A stretch of 64,000 nt of DNA from Cedecea neteri (lineage in GTDB: Bacteria; Pseudomonadota; Gammaproteobacteria; Enterobacterales; Enterobacteriaceae), in contig NZ_CP009458.1 of the NCBI RefSeq assembly GCF_000758305.1, positions 186,001 through 250,000 of the forward strand, in the 5' to 3' direction. This document shows positions 42,228 to 50,714 of the stretch, in pieces. A program made the position numbers and the translations under genes. The notes below the pieces were generated by a model. It was not told the DNA's origin. It was given only the letters and a program-made list of their open reading frames with translations, and made no database searches. How positions within the stretch are numbered: position 1 is the stretch's first letter; every line of letters starts with the position of its first letter.

Positions 42228-43526
42228 ATGCGTGATTCAAATTTTCGTCGCTGGCTAACGCTGGCAATAATAAGTATCAGTGGTGGTGTAAGTTTTGACC
42301 TTGCTTATTTAAGGTATATTTACCAAATCCCCATGGCAAAATTCATGGGATTTAGCAATACCGAAATAGGCTTAATTATGAGTACTTTCGGAATAACCGC
42401 AATTATCCTTTATGCGCCGAGCGGAATTATTGCCGACAAATTCTCTCACCGCTTAATGATGACGCTGGCGATGATTGCCACCGGCCTGCTGGGAATTGTC
42501 ATGGCGTTCTACCCGCCGCTGTGGGTAATGATCGTCATTCAGGTCGCTTTCGCCGTGACCACCATTCTGATGCTGTGGTCGGTCTCCATTAAGGCGGCTT
42601 CCCTGCTGGGGGATCATAGCGAGCAGGGAAAAATCATGGGCTGGATGGAAGGCCTGCGCGGCGTCGGCGTGATGGCGCTGGCGGTGTTCACCATGTGGGT
42701 GTTCTCGCGCTTCGCGCCGGAAGATGCCAACAGCCTTAAAGCCGTTATTCTTATCTACAGCGGCGTTTATATTGCGCTCGGCGTGCTGTGTTGGTTCTTT
42801 GTCAGCGATGGCTTTACCGGCCGTACAGAAGACTCTCAGGAAGCCAAAAAACCAGCGTTCCAGCTTAAAGATATCCTGTCCGTTTTACGGATCAGCACCA
42901 CCTGGTACTGCAGTATGGTGATCTTCGGGGTTTACACCATTTATGCCATCCTGAGCTATTCCACCAACTATCTGACCGAGATGTACGGCATGTCGCTGGT
43001 GGCCGCCAGTTACATGGGCATTGTGATCAATAAAATCTTCCGCGCCGTTTGTGGCCCACTCGGCGGCATTATTACGACCTACAGCAGAATCAAATCGCCC
43101 ACTCGCGTGGTGCAGCTGCTCTCTATTGTTGGCGCAGTCGCCCTGGTAGCGCTGCTGGCGACCAACGCCAATCCTCAGTCGGTTGCGATGGGCATTGGGC
43201 TTATTTTGCTGCTGGGATTCACCTGTTATGCCTCACGCGGGCTGTACTGGGCCTGCCCCGGCGAAGCGAGAACGCCGCCCTATATTATGGGTACCACCGT
43301 GGGGATTTGTTCGGTCATCGGCTTCCTGCCGGACGTGTTCGTTTACCCGCTTGTCGGCCACTGGCAGGACACCCTGCCCGCTGAAGAAGCCTACCGCAAT
43401 ATGTGGCTGATGGGATTAGCCGCGCTGTGCATGGTCATCGTGTTTGCCTTTTTGCTGATTCGCAAAATTCGCGCCGCCGACATCGCACAGGAAAAATTGG
43501 CATCACTGGCCGCAACGGGCGAGTGA
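42228..43526 (+). CDS. yqcE: MFS transporter YqcE
   Basis: A 432-residue major facilitator protein, 12 predicted helices, of the organophosphate/UhpC-like or hexuronate-like group. Conserved loops include APSGIIADKFSHR after helix 2. It is the second transporter of the locus and is cotranscribed with the kinase gene ygcE, 26 bases downstream. The substrate is unknown. Confidence 0.92.
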   Translation: MRDSNFRRWLTLAIISISGGVSFDLAYLRYIYQIPMAKFMGFSNTEIGLIMSTFGITAIILYAPSGIIADKFSHRLMMTLAMIATGLLGIVMAFYPPLWVMIVIQVAFAVTTILMLWSVSIKAASLLGDHSEQGKIMGWMEGLRGVGVMALAVFTMWVFSRFAPEDANSLKAVILIYSGVYIALGVLCWFFVSDGFTGRTEDSQEAKKPAFQLKDILSVLRISTTWYCSMVIFGVYTIYAILSYSTNYLTEMYGMSLVAASYMGIVINKIFRAVCGPLGGIITTYSRIKSPTRVVQLLSIVGAVALVALLATNANPQSVAMGIGLILLLGFTCYASRGLYWACPGEARTPPYIMGTTVGICSVIGFLPDVFVYPLVGHWQDTLPAEEAYRNMWLMGLAALCMVIVFAFLLIRKIRAADIAQEKLASLAATGE

Positions 43527-43552
43527 TGAGGGAAAATTGAAGGAGAAAGGCA

Positions 43553-45031
43553 ATGTCGAAGCAATACATCATTGGGATTGATGGTGGGAGCCAAAGTACA
43601 AAAGTCGTGATGTACGATCTGGCGGGCAATATCGTCTGTGAAGGCAAGGGGCAGCTTCAGCCAATGTACACGCCGGACGCGGATACCGCCGAGCATCCTG
43701 ACGACGACCTTTGGGACTCGCTGTGCCGCGCCGGGCAGGATTTAATGAACCACTTCACGGGCGACAAGGACGCCATCGTCGGGATTGGCCTCGGCTCCAT
43801 ACGCTGCTGCCGCGCCCTCTTAAAGGCCGACGGCACACCGGCTGAGCCGCTGATCAGCTGGCAGGACGCGCGCGTCACCCGCCCCTACGAGCACACGAAT
43901 CCTGATGTCGCCTGGGTGACTTCATTCTCGGGTTACCTGTCCCATCGCTTAACCGGCGAGTTCAAGGACAATATCGCCAACTATTTTGGCCAGTGGCCGG
44001 TGGACTACAAAACGTGGTCATGGAGCGACGACGGCGAAGTACTGAAGAAATTTAATATTCCGCGCACCATGCTATTTGATGTTCAGATGCCAGGCACGGT
44101 CATCGGCCATCTTACCGAAAATGCGTCGAAGGCTACGGGCTTCCCGGCCGGATTACCGGTAGTTTGTACCACCAGCGATAAGCCGGTAGAAGCGCTTGGG
44201 GCCGGGCTGCTGGATGACGAAACCGCGGTGATTTCTCTCGGCACCTATATCGCGCTGATGATGAACGGCAAAGCGCTGCCGAAAGACCCCGTGGCTTATT
44301 GGCCCATTATGTCGTCTATTCCTGAAACGCTGCTGTATGAAGGTTACGGCATCCGCAAAGGAATGTGGACGGTAAGCTGGCTGCGGGACATGCTGGGTGA
44401 GTCATTGATTCAGGATGCGAAAGCGCAGAATCTTTCCCCGGAAGGGTTGCTGAACAAGAAAGCGGCGCTGGTGCCGCCGGGCTGTAACGGCCTGATGACC
44501 GTGCTGGACTGGCTGACAAACCCGTGGGAACCCTTCAAACGCGGGATCATGATTGGCTTTGATTCCAGCATGGACTACGCATGGATTTACCGCTCGATCC
44601 TCGAAAGCATCGCCCTGACGCTGAAAAACAATTACGACAATATGTGCCATGAGATGGACCATTTTGCCAAACATGTGATCATCACCGGCGGCGGCTCCAA
44701 CAGCGATCTGTTTATGCAGATCTTTGCCGACGTGTTTAACCTGCCGGTCAGGCGGAACGCGATCAACGGCTGCGCGAGTCTGGGGGCGGCAATCAACACC
44801 GCCGTCGGGCTAGGGCTGTATACCAGCTATGAAACCGCCGTTGAAAAAATGGTGCGGGTCAAAGATGTGTTTATGCCGATAGAAAACAACGCGAAACGCT
44901 ACGAGGCGCTAAACAAAGGGATTTTCAGGGAGTTAACGCAGCACACTGACGTTATTTTGAAAAAATCGTATCAGGTGATGCACGGGGAGTTAGACAACAC
45001 GGACTCAATTCAAAGCTGGTCCAACGCTTAA
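43553..45031 (+). CDS. ygcE: FGGY-family carbohydrate kinase YgcE
   Basis: A 492-residue sugar kinase. The N-terminal phosphate-binding motif IGIDGGSQSTKVVMYDLAGN and the ITGGGSNSDLFMQI adenosine motif are typical of FGGY kinases. It phosphorylates an unknown polyol or sugar; its product, or a breakdown product of it, is a candidate signal for the antiterminator YgcP. AAGGAGAAAGG lies before the start. Confidence 0.93.
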   Translation: MSKQYIIGIDGGSQSTKVVMYDLAGNIVCEGKGQLQPMYTPDADTAEHPDDDLWDSLCRAGQDLMNHFTGDKDAIVGIGLGSIRCCRALLKADGTPAEPLISWQDARVTRPYEHTNPDVAWVTSFSGYLSHRLTGEFKDNIANYFGQWPVDYKTWSWSDDGEVLKKFNIPRTMLFDVQMPGTVIGHLTENASKATGFPAGLPVVCTTSDKPVEALGAGLLDDETAVISLGTYIALMMNGKALPKDPVAYWPIMSSIPETLLYEGYGIRKGMWTVSWLRDMLGESLIQDAKAQNLSPEGLLNKKAALVPPGCNGLMTVLDWLTNPWEPFKRGIMIGFDSSMDYAWIYRSILESIALTLKNNYDNMCHEMDHFAKHVIITGGGSNSDLFMQIFADVFNLPVRRNAINGCASLGAAINTAVGLGLYTSYETAVEKMVRVKDVFMPIENNAKRYEALNKGIFRELTQHTDVILKKSYQVMHGELDNTDSIQSWSNA

Positions 45032-45043
45032 CTCACGGTTTAC

Positions 45044-45071
45044 GCCGGGTGTGATGACCGCACCCGGCTTT
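45044..45071. terminator. Terminator between convergent ygcE and queE
   Basis: GCCGGGTG (45044-45051) pairs with CACCCGGC (45061-45068) around a 9-base loop and is followed by TTT. Confidence 0.75.
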
Positions 45072-45076
45072 GCTCA

Positions 45077-45748
45077 TCAGGCAATATTCAAATACTTGTG
45101 CGTCTGCATCGACAGGCGCCAGTTGCGCGCGATGCAGGTTTCAATGCACAGGCGCGTAGCATCGTCTTTTTGGCTGATAGGCTGCAGCGCGATAATGCGG
45201 TTTTTCTCATCCGTCAGCGTAGCCAGCAGTTCGTCCAGCGCTTCAACGTCACGCATACGCCCCACCGGGTGCTTAATTTCATCCGAGCGCTCCAGCGCCT
45301 GGGAGAGAATGTCGTACCCACCGCGCATGTTCACCTTCGGGGAAACCGTCACCCAGGTATTTGCCGTGCAGCGCACTTCATGCGTGCCGCTGGTTTCTAT
45401 CTGGCAGCTAAATCCGTTTTTCTCGAGCAAATCAGTCAGCGGAGTTAGGTCGTGAATGCACGGCTCACCGCCGGTGATCACTATATGTCGCGCGGTATAT
45501 CCCTGACGGCCAATAACGGCCAGCAGATCTTCAGCGCTTGCCGCGCCCCATTTATCGCTTTCTTTGGTTTTGGCCAGGATGCTGAACAGCGACACTTCAC
45601 GATCCGCGAGCTTATCCCAGGTATGTTTGGTATCGCACCAGGCGCAGCCTACCGGGCAACCCTGCAGGCGAATAAAAATGGCGGGCACGCCGGTAAAATA
45701 GCCTTCCCCTTGCAGGGTCTGGAACATCTCGTTAATCGGGTACTGCAT
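45077..45748 (-). CDS. queE: 7-carboxy-7-deazaguanine synthase QueE
   Basis: A 223-residue radical SAM enzyme that contracts carboxytetrahydropterin to 7-carboxy-7-deazaguanine for queuosine. The cluster cysteines are in QGCPVGCAWCDTKH and the SAM motif is ITGGEPCIHD. The start at 45748 equals the E. coli N-terminus MQYPINEMFQ; seven codons of extra frame upstream are not used. Confidence 0.97.
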   Translation of the reverse strand: MQYPINEMFQTLQGEGYFTGVPAIFIRLQGCPVGCAWCDTKHTWDKLADREVSLFSILAKTKESDKWGAASAEDLLAVIGRQGYTARHIVITGGEPCIHDLTPLTDLLEKNGFSCQIETSGTHEVRCTANTWVTVSPKVNMRGGYDILSQALERSDEIKHPVGRMRDVEALDELLATLTDEKNRIIALQPISQKDDATRLCIETCIARNWRLSMQTHKYLNIA

Positions 45749-45847
45749 AATTATCTCAGTCATAGTCACAAAAAGTAATTATCGCAGAACTGGCGATGGA
45801 GATCATGCGAAAGCGGCTGCGCGACATCGATGTCTGATGCTCATGCC

Positions 45848-45883
45848 GCACACAGAACCTCCGTTTTCACGGTTACTGTGTGC
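45848..45883. repeat. Strong hairpin in the queE-yjiH interval
   Basis: GCACACAG (45848-45855) pairs with CTGTGTGC (45876-45883), with an inner CCGT/ACGG helix. There is no T-run. It lies in a 262-base interval with no gene between divergent queE and the yjiH-like gene, and could be an RNA structure or a protein-binding site. Confidence 0.4.
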
Positions 45884-46010
45884 CAGCTCTCAACTTTCTT
45901 ATGGTGATTAAACCTTCGCTCCTCATGTTGATCGCCGTCATAACAGCACGTATTGCTAACTTCTAGCATCCCTCTGGCTTTCCCACTGAAATCACATAAG
46001 GAAATGATAA

Positions 46011-46724
46011 ATGGATGATTCTTCTGTTCCTGGACAACAAAGAGTTGGGCCCGCCGCCTGGTTTAGCCTGCTGTTTGCGATGGTCTTTTTCTCTGGCCTG
46101 TTGGGAGGAAAAAACTGGTACGGGGTGTTTGACTTCACCACGCTAAACGGTGCCTTTGGCAAAGTGGTCAGCGGCGTTAACCCGGCCGGAGAATCGCTGG
46201 ATGTTGCCAAAAGCGCCTTCCGCGGCAACGGCGGATATGGCGCGATGGACGGTTTTCTTTTCGCTTTCGGCCTGATTCCCGCCGTGATGTTTGCGCTGGG
46301 CATGATTAACGTGCTGGAACACTACGGCGCCCTGCGTGCCGCAAGAAAACTGCTGACACCTCTCCTTCGGCCCCTGATGGGCGTGCCCGGTGCTACGGGC
46401 CTTGCGCTCATCGGCAGCCTGCAAAGTACCGACGTTGGCGCATCGCTCACCCGCGTACTGGCGGATGAAGGCCAGATCAGCGAAAAAGAAAAAACCGTGT
46501 TCACTATGTTCCAGTTTTCCGCCGGAGCCATGATCACCAACTTTTTCTCTTCCGGGGCCGTGCTCTTCACGCTGATCGCCGTGGACGGTAGCCAGGCCGT
46601 GCCTAGCTCAATCGGCATGTGCGTCGCCGTGATGTTCATTATGAAAATCGTGGGGGCAAACATGATGCGCCTGATCCTGAACGTCACAGAGCGTAAAGCA
46701 AAAACAGAGGTGCAACATGGCTGA
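46011..46724 (+). CDS. yjiH: YjiH-like membrane protein (nucleoside-recognition/SpmA type)
   Basis: A 237-residue inner-membrane protein with several hydrophobic helices and the Gate/nucleoside-recognition signature around GSLQSTDVGASLTRVLADEGQ. YjiH and YjiG form a two-gene pair in E. coli next to the isoaspartyl dipeptidase gene. Here it is the first gene of an operon with yjiG and an M20 peptidase. AAGGAAATGATAA precedes the ATG. Transport of a peptide or its product is a guess from context. Confidence 0.8.
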   Translation: MDDSSVPGQQRVGPAAWFSLLFAMVFFSGLLGGKNWYGVFDFTTLNGAFGKVVSGVNPAGESLDVAKSAFRGNGGYGAMDGFLFAFGLIPAVMFALGMINVLEHYGALRAARKLLTPLLRPLMGVPGATGLALIGSLQSTDVGASLTRVLADEGQISEKEKTVFTMFQFSAGAMITNFFSSGAVLFTLIAVDGSQAVPSSIGMCVAVMFIMKIVGANMMRLILNVTERKAKTEVQHG

Positions 46725-47184
46725 TGCAGCAAAACCGATGATCACCGATGTCTTTGTGGCCGGGGCGCGCAAAGGCTGGACCATCGCCACAACCAGTACG
46801 CTACCTAATGTGTTGATGGCATTCATTATTATTTATGCGCTTGAGCTTACGGGCGCGCTGCAGGGCATGGCCTGGCTGTTTGGCCCGGTGATGAAACTCT
46901 TTGGGCTGCCCGGTGAAGCAGCGGCGGTACTCATCGGCGGCTGGATGTCGATGGGCGGCGGCGTGGGCGTCGCTATCAGCCTGTTTGAAAGAGGCATTCT
47001 CAGCGGCGAACACCTGGCTATTCTCGCACCGGCCATCTATTTGATGGGCTCTCAGGTGCAGTATGCCGGGCGTATTCTCGGCGTTGTAGGTATTCCGGCG
47101 AAACGCATTCCGCTGATGATAGCCCTTTCTGTACTCAACGCATTTTGCGCCATGCTGATCATGCGCGTGCTTATTCTGGAGTAA
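46717..47184 (+). CDS. yjiG: YjiG-like membrane protein (SpmB type)
   Basis: A 155-residue inner-membrane protein matching E. coli YjiG along its length (GARKGWTIATTSTLPNVLMAF, GLPGEAAAVLIGGWMSMGG, YLMGSQVQ). It overlaps yjiH by 8 bases and is followed after 3 bases by the peptidase gene, so the three are surely one operon. Confidence 0.82.
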   Translation: MADAAKPMITDVFVAGARKGWTIATTSTLPNVLMAFIIIYALELTGALQGMAWLFGPVMKLFGLPGEAAAVLIGGWMSMGGGVGVAISLFERGILSGEHLAILAPAIYLMGSQVQYAGRILGVVGIPAKRIPLMIALSVLNAFCAMLIMRVLILE

Positions 47185-47187
47185 CCC

Positions 47188-48300
47188 ATGGATCTGAAAC
47201 AGTATCTTCAAGAGTTAAAAAGCGTCGTAAATATCGACTGCGGTACCGCTACCGTTATGGGCGTGGAAGAGGTCAGTCGTATCTTTCAGCAGTGGTATCT
47301 GTCAGAAAACTGGCACTGCGACAGCGTTGATCTGGGGAATAAAGTAGGGCCAGGTTTGTTCGCCACGAATAAACCTGACGCTGAACAGTACGACGTTTTG
47401 CTGGTGGGACATATGGATACCGTCTTCCCGCCGGGAACCGTCTCAGAGCGCCCTTTCAGCATTGAAGGCGACCGTGCCTATGGCCCTGGCGTGTCAGACA
47501 TGAAAAGCGGGTTGTTATCTATTCTTTGGGCTTTACGCGGCCTGGACAAAGCCGATCTTGAGCGGCTGGCTATCGCCGTGGCCATGAACCCGGACGAAGA
47601 AACTGGCTCAGCCCATTCGCATGAATGGATAGGCGGCATCGCAAAACGCAGCCGCTGCGTGCTGGTATGCGAGGCGGCAAGAGCCGATGGCTCACTGGTG
47701 AAAGCCAGAAAAGGCATGGCCCGTTACCGTCTGGCGTTTAAAGGCGTAGCCGCCCATGCGGGCAACGATCCGGAAAAAGGCCGTTCTGCGGTGAAAGCGC
47801 TCGCTTACGCGGTGCTGGCAATAAGCGAGCTGGCCGATATGACGAAGGGCACCACGTTGAATACCGGCGTGATTTCCGGCGGCGTTGGGGCGAATATCGT
47901 GGCGGATCACGCTGAAATGATTGTCGATCTCCGCTTCAATGATAACGACGAATATCTGCGGGTTAACGAGGCCGTTCAGTCGTTTAGCCACCGCCAGTTC
48001 GAGCCAGATGTGTTAACCACCGTCGAACAGCAGGCGCAAACGCCTGCAATGACACCTTCTGCCGAAACGGAAAAACTGATGAAGCTGGTTGAAAAAGCCG
48101 GTGAGGCTGTCGACGTAGAAGTTCGCTGGCAGGCGGTAGGTGGCGGCTCAGACGCCAACCACACGGCGGCCCTTGGTGTGCCTTCTCTGGACGGGTTTGG
48201 CCCTGTCGGTGCCGGATTCCATTCCCCTTCCGAATATCTGGAGCTGAACAGTATCGAGCCTCGGGTTCGACTGCTGCGTGAAGTGATCCGCTCGCTGTAA
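47188..48300 (+). CDS. M20 family metallopeptidase (carboxypeptidase G2-like)
   Basis: A 370-residue cytoplasmic zinc peptidase. Metal ligands and catalytic residues are in GHMDTVFP, GPGVSDMKSG, NPDEETGS and the late HSPSEY; a dimerisation domain is inserted (AHAGNDPEKGRSA). Relatives remove glutamate or other C-terminal amino acids from peptides or folate-like compounds. With the YjiHG pair it may take up and split a dipeptide-like substrate, as isoaspartyl dipeptidase does beside yjiHG in E. coli. Confidence 0.85.
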   Translation: MDLKQYLQELKSVVNIDCGTATVMGVEEVSRIFQQWYLSENWHCDSVDLGNKVGPGLFATNKPDAEQYDVLLVGHMDTVFPPGTVSERPFSIEGDRAYGPGVSDMKSGLLSILWALRGLDKADLERLAIAVAMNPDEETGSAHSHEWIGGIAKRSRCVLVCEAARADGSLVKARKGMARYRLAFKGVAAHAGNDPEKGRSAVKALAYAVLAISELADMTKGTTLNTGVISGGVGANIVADHAEMIVDLRFNDNDEYLRVNEAVQSFSHRQFEPDVLTTVEQQAQTPAMTPSAETEKLMKLVEKAGEAVDVEVRWQAVGGGSDANHTAALGVPSLDGFGPVGAGFHSPSEYLELNSIEPRVRLLREVIRSL

Positions 48301-48304
48301 AAAA

Positions 48305-48325
48305 AGGCCGGGGTCTTCCCGGCCT
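48305..48325 (+). terminator. Terminator after the M20 peptidase gene
   Basis: AGGCCGGG (48305-48312) pairs with CCCGGCCT (48318-48325) around 5 bases, preceded by an A-run, with only a weak T-stretch after it. Confidence 0.7.
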
Positions 48326-48331
48326 GCTTCA

Positions 48332-48439
48332 TTACTTTTTCAGTTTAAAATCAATCACCATGCGGCCTTTGATCTTGCCGCTCTCCATTTCAGGGTAAAG
48401 GGCAATGAGCACCTGAAGCCGATCGGGTGCCTGTTCCTG
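48332..48439 (-). pseudogene. 3' remnant of an adhP-type zinc alcohol dehydrogenase
   Basis: The minus strand between the M20 gene and the next gene encodes about 35 codons ending in YPEMESGKIKGRMVIDF plus LKK and a stop. This matches the C-terminus of E. coli AdhP (EMEEGKIRGRMVIDF). Nothing of the rest of the enzyme is present; the frame runs into the neighbouring gene's end at 48442. It is a deletion scar that shows an adhP-like gene once stood here or was carried in as a fragment. Confidence 0.75.
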
Positions 48440-48441
48440 GA

Positions 48442-49095
48442 TTATTTGATCTTAACAGCCTTCACGTCCAGCATCGGTGTCAGCAGACAGGTATAGCTAA
48501 GTTTGTCATTGTCTGGCCCTTTCCCCGGGAAAAATGCCGAACCTTCTACGACAACGTCATAGCGTTCGCTCTTCTTACCGGCAATGACCTTACCGGGAGC
48601 AAAAGCGGGTGAGTCAGGACTAATCTCAACCAACCGCTCAAGTCCGGTGCTGATAACATCACTACGGTTAGATTTCGACAACGCCGCGTTGAGACAAGCC
48701 CTGTTTGCAGCATCACGCCCCTGCATCGTGCCCATACCAGGCTCATACTTTTGTGGAAGATTAGCCAGGCGCCAAATATCTGACTGTGGCATATAGACGC
48801 CAGGTTCAAATCGCCCGGTTCCAGAGCGCACGGCACAAACGATCAGTTGAGGACTGACTCCATCGATAGCAACGAAAGTGGTGCCAGGCTCAGATTGCAG
48901 CGTGAGTTTTGCATAATTGGCATTGATCTCAAAAGGAACCGACTTCTCTTTCGCCATCGTCGAGCGTGACTTGCAAAGCGCTACTTTTGCAGGGTCTTGC
49001 CCCAGACTGTCACTTGAAATCATCGCCGCATGTGCAGAAGAGATACCTAACAGCATCAGTGGCACTAAAGATAAAAAAATGCTTTTTTGATTCAT
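48442..49095 (-). CDS. Secreted protein of unknown function
   Basis: A 217-residue protein with a clear signal peptide (about 1-23, ending SSAHA) and no lipobox, so probably periplasmic. The mature part has several cysteines (VALCKS, LIVCAV, RACLNA, SYTCLL) that may form disulfides. I do not recognise a family. It is a single gene between an adhP remnant and eno, AT-richer upstream than its neighbours, and looks like an accessory gene. Confidence 0.75.
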   Translation of the reverse strand: MNQKSIFLSLVPLMLLGISSAHAAMISSDSLGQDPAKVALCKSRSTMAKEKSVPFEINANYAKLTLQSEPGTTFVAIDGVSPQLIVCAVRSGTGRFEPGVYMPQSDIWRLANLPQKYEPGMGTMQGRDAANRACLNAALSKSNRSDVISTGLERLVEISPDSPAFAPGKVIAGKKSERYDVVVEGSAFFPGKGPDNDKLSYTCLLTPMLDVKAVKIK

Positions 49096-49273
49096 TATAT
49101 CCCCGGAGGTTATTCCTTCATTGTTATTGATACATATACACTTTAATCATACGGTTCTTTCAATACACGACTAAACACGCCATTGATAAATATGTGATCT
49201 TTATGCTTCAGAAGACAACATGCAATATTGCAAGCGTGGAAATCTCTGGCTCAGTAAGAAATAAAAGGCGAAA

Positions 49274-49297
49274 AAAAACCCGCCGAAGCGGGTTTTT
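49274..49297 (-). terminator. Intrinsic terminator of eno
   Basis: AAAAACCCGC (49274-49283) pairs with GCGGGTTTTT (49288-49297). On the minus strand a run of T follows the stem, 25 bases after the eno stop. Confidence 0.93.
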
Positions 49298-49322
49298 CAA
49301 AGTCTAAAGCAGCAGTAAGAAC

Positions 49323-50627
49323 TTACTGGCCTTTAACTTCTTTCAGACCGTTGAACGGTGCTGGAGTGCCCTGTGCAGCCAGTGCTTCTTCGATACGAAT
49401 CAGCTGGTTGTACTTAGCAACACGGTCAGAACGGCTCATAGAACCGGTTTTGATCTGGCCAGCAGCGGTGCCCACAGCCAGGTCAGCGATGGTAGCATCT
49501 TCGGTTTCGCCAGAACGGTGAGAGATAACCGCAGTGTAGCCAGCGTCTTTCGCCATTTTGATCGCAGCCAGAGTTTCGGTCAGGGAACCGATCTGGTTGA
49601 ATTTGATCAGGATGGAGTTAACGATGCCTTTTTCGATACCTTCTTTCAGGATCTTGGTGTTGGTTACGAACAGATCGTCACCAACCAGCTGGATTTTGTC
49701 GCCCAGCACTTTGGTCTGGTATGCGAAACCAGCCCAGTCAGATTCGTCCAGACCGTCTTCGATAGAAACGATTGGGTAATCTTTGGTCAGGTTTTCCAGG
49801 AAGTGAGTGAATTCTTCAGAGGTGAACGCTTTGTTGCCTTCGCCAGCCAGAACGTATTTACCGTCTTTGTAGAACTCAGACGCTGCACAGTCCATTGCCA
49901 GGGTAACATCTTTGCCCAGCTCGTAGCCTGCTGCTTTAACCGCTTCAGCGATAACAGCCAGTGCTTCTGCGTTGGAACCCAGGTTAGGCGCGTAGCCACC
50001 TTCGTCACCTACAGCAGTGTTCATGCCTTTGGACTTCAGTACCTTAGCCAGGTTGTGGAACACTTCAGAACCGATACGTACCGCTTCTTTCAGGGTTTTC
50101 GCGCCAACAGGCTGAATCATGAATTCCTGAATATCAACGTTGTTGTCAGCGTGCTCGCCGCCGTTGATGATGTTCATCATTGGCAGAGGCATAGAGAATT
50201 TGCCTGGGGTGCCGTTCAGTTCAGCGATGTGAGCGTAAAGCGGCAGGCCTTTAGAAGCAGCAGCAGCTTTAGCAGCAGCCAGAGAAACAGCCAGAATGGC
50301 GTTTGCGCCAAACTTGGATTTGTTCTCGGTGCCATCCAGATCGATCATGATCTTATCGATGTTAGCCTGGTCTTTAGCATCTTTGCCAAGCACAGCTTCA
50401 GCGATCGGGCCGTTAACCGCAGCAACAGCTTTCAGTACGCCTTTACCCATGAAACGAGATTTGTCGCCATCGCGCAGTTCCAGTGCTTCACGGGAACCGG
50501 TAGAAGCACCTGATGGTGCAGCTGCCAGACCAACGAAACCGCCTTCCAGGTGAACTTCGGCTTCAACAGTCGGGTTACCGCGGGAGTCGATGATTTCACG
50601 ACCGATCACTTTCACAATTTTGGACAT
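49323..50627 (-). CDS. eno: Enolase
   Basis: It converts 2-phosphoglycerate to phosphoenolpyruvate and is also a degradosome component. The metal ligands lie in MDCAASEF, SIEDGLDESDW and LVGDDLFVTN, and the signature ILIKFNQIGSLTET is present. 434 residues, two more than E. coli, the difference being at the C-terminus. It follows pyrG by 87 bases. Confidence 0.99.
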   Translation of the reverse strand: MSKIVKVIGREIIDSRGNPTVEAEVHLEGGFVGLAAAPSGASTGSREALELRDGDKSRFMGKGVLKAVAAVNGPIAEAVLGKDAKDQANIDKIMIDLDGTENKSKFGANAILAVSLAAAKAAAASKGLPLYAHIAELNGTPGKFSMPLPMMNIINGGEHADNNVDIQEFMIQPVGAKTLKEAVRIGSEVFHNLAKVLKSKGMNTAVGDEGGYAPNLGSNAEALAVIAEAVKAAGYELGKDVTLAMDCAASEFYKDGKYVLAGEGNKAFTSEEFTHFLENLTKDYPIVSIEDGLDESDWAGFAYQTKVLGDKIQLVGDDLFVTNTKILKEGIEKGIVNSILIKFNQIGSLTETLAAIKMAKDAGYTAVISHRSGETEDATIADLAVGTAAGQIKTGSMSRSDRVAKYNQLIRIEEALAAQGTPAPFNGLKEVKGQ

Positions 50628-50674
50628 AGTAGGTTTTCCTCAAGTCACAACGTTAAACTAAAACTCCAGACAAA

Positions 50675-50699
50675 CAACGCGCGAAAATGTCGCGCGTTG
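50675..50699 (-). other. pyrG-eno intercistronic hairpin
   Basis: CAACGCGCGA (50675-50684) pairs perfectly with TCGCGCGTTG (50690-50699) around 5 bases, followed on the minus strand by TTTGTC. It could be a partial terminator or a processing or stability hairpin between pyrG and the more strongly expressed eno. Confidence 0.6.
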
Positions 50700-50714
50700 C
50701 CGTTCTAACTCTGC

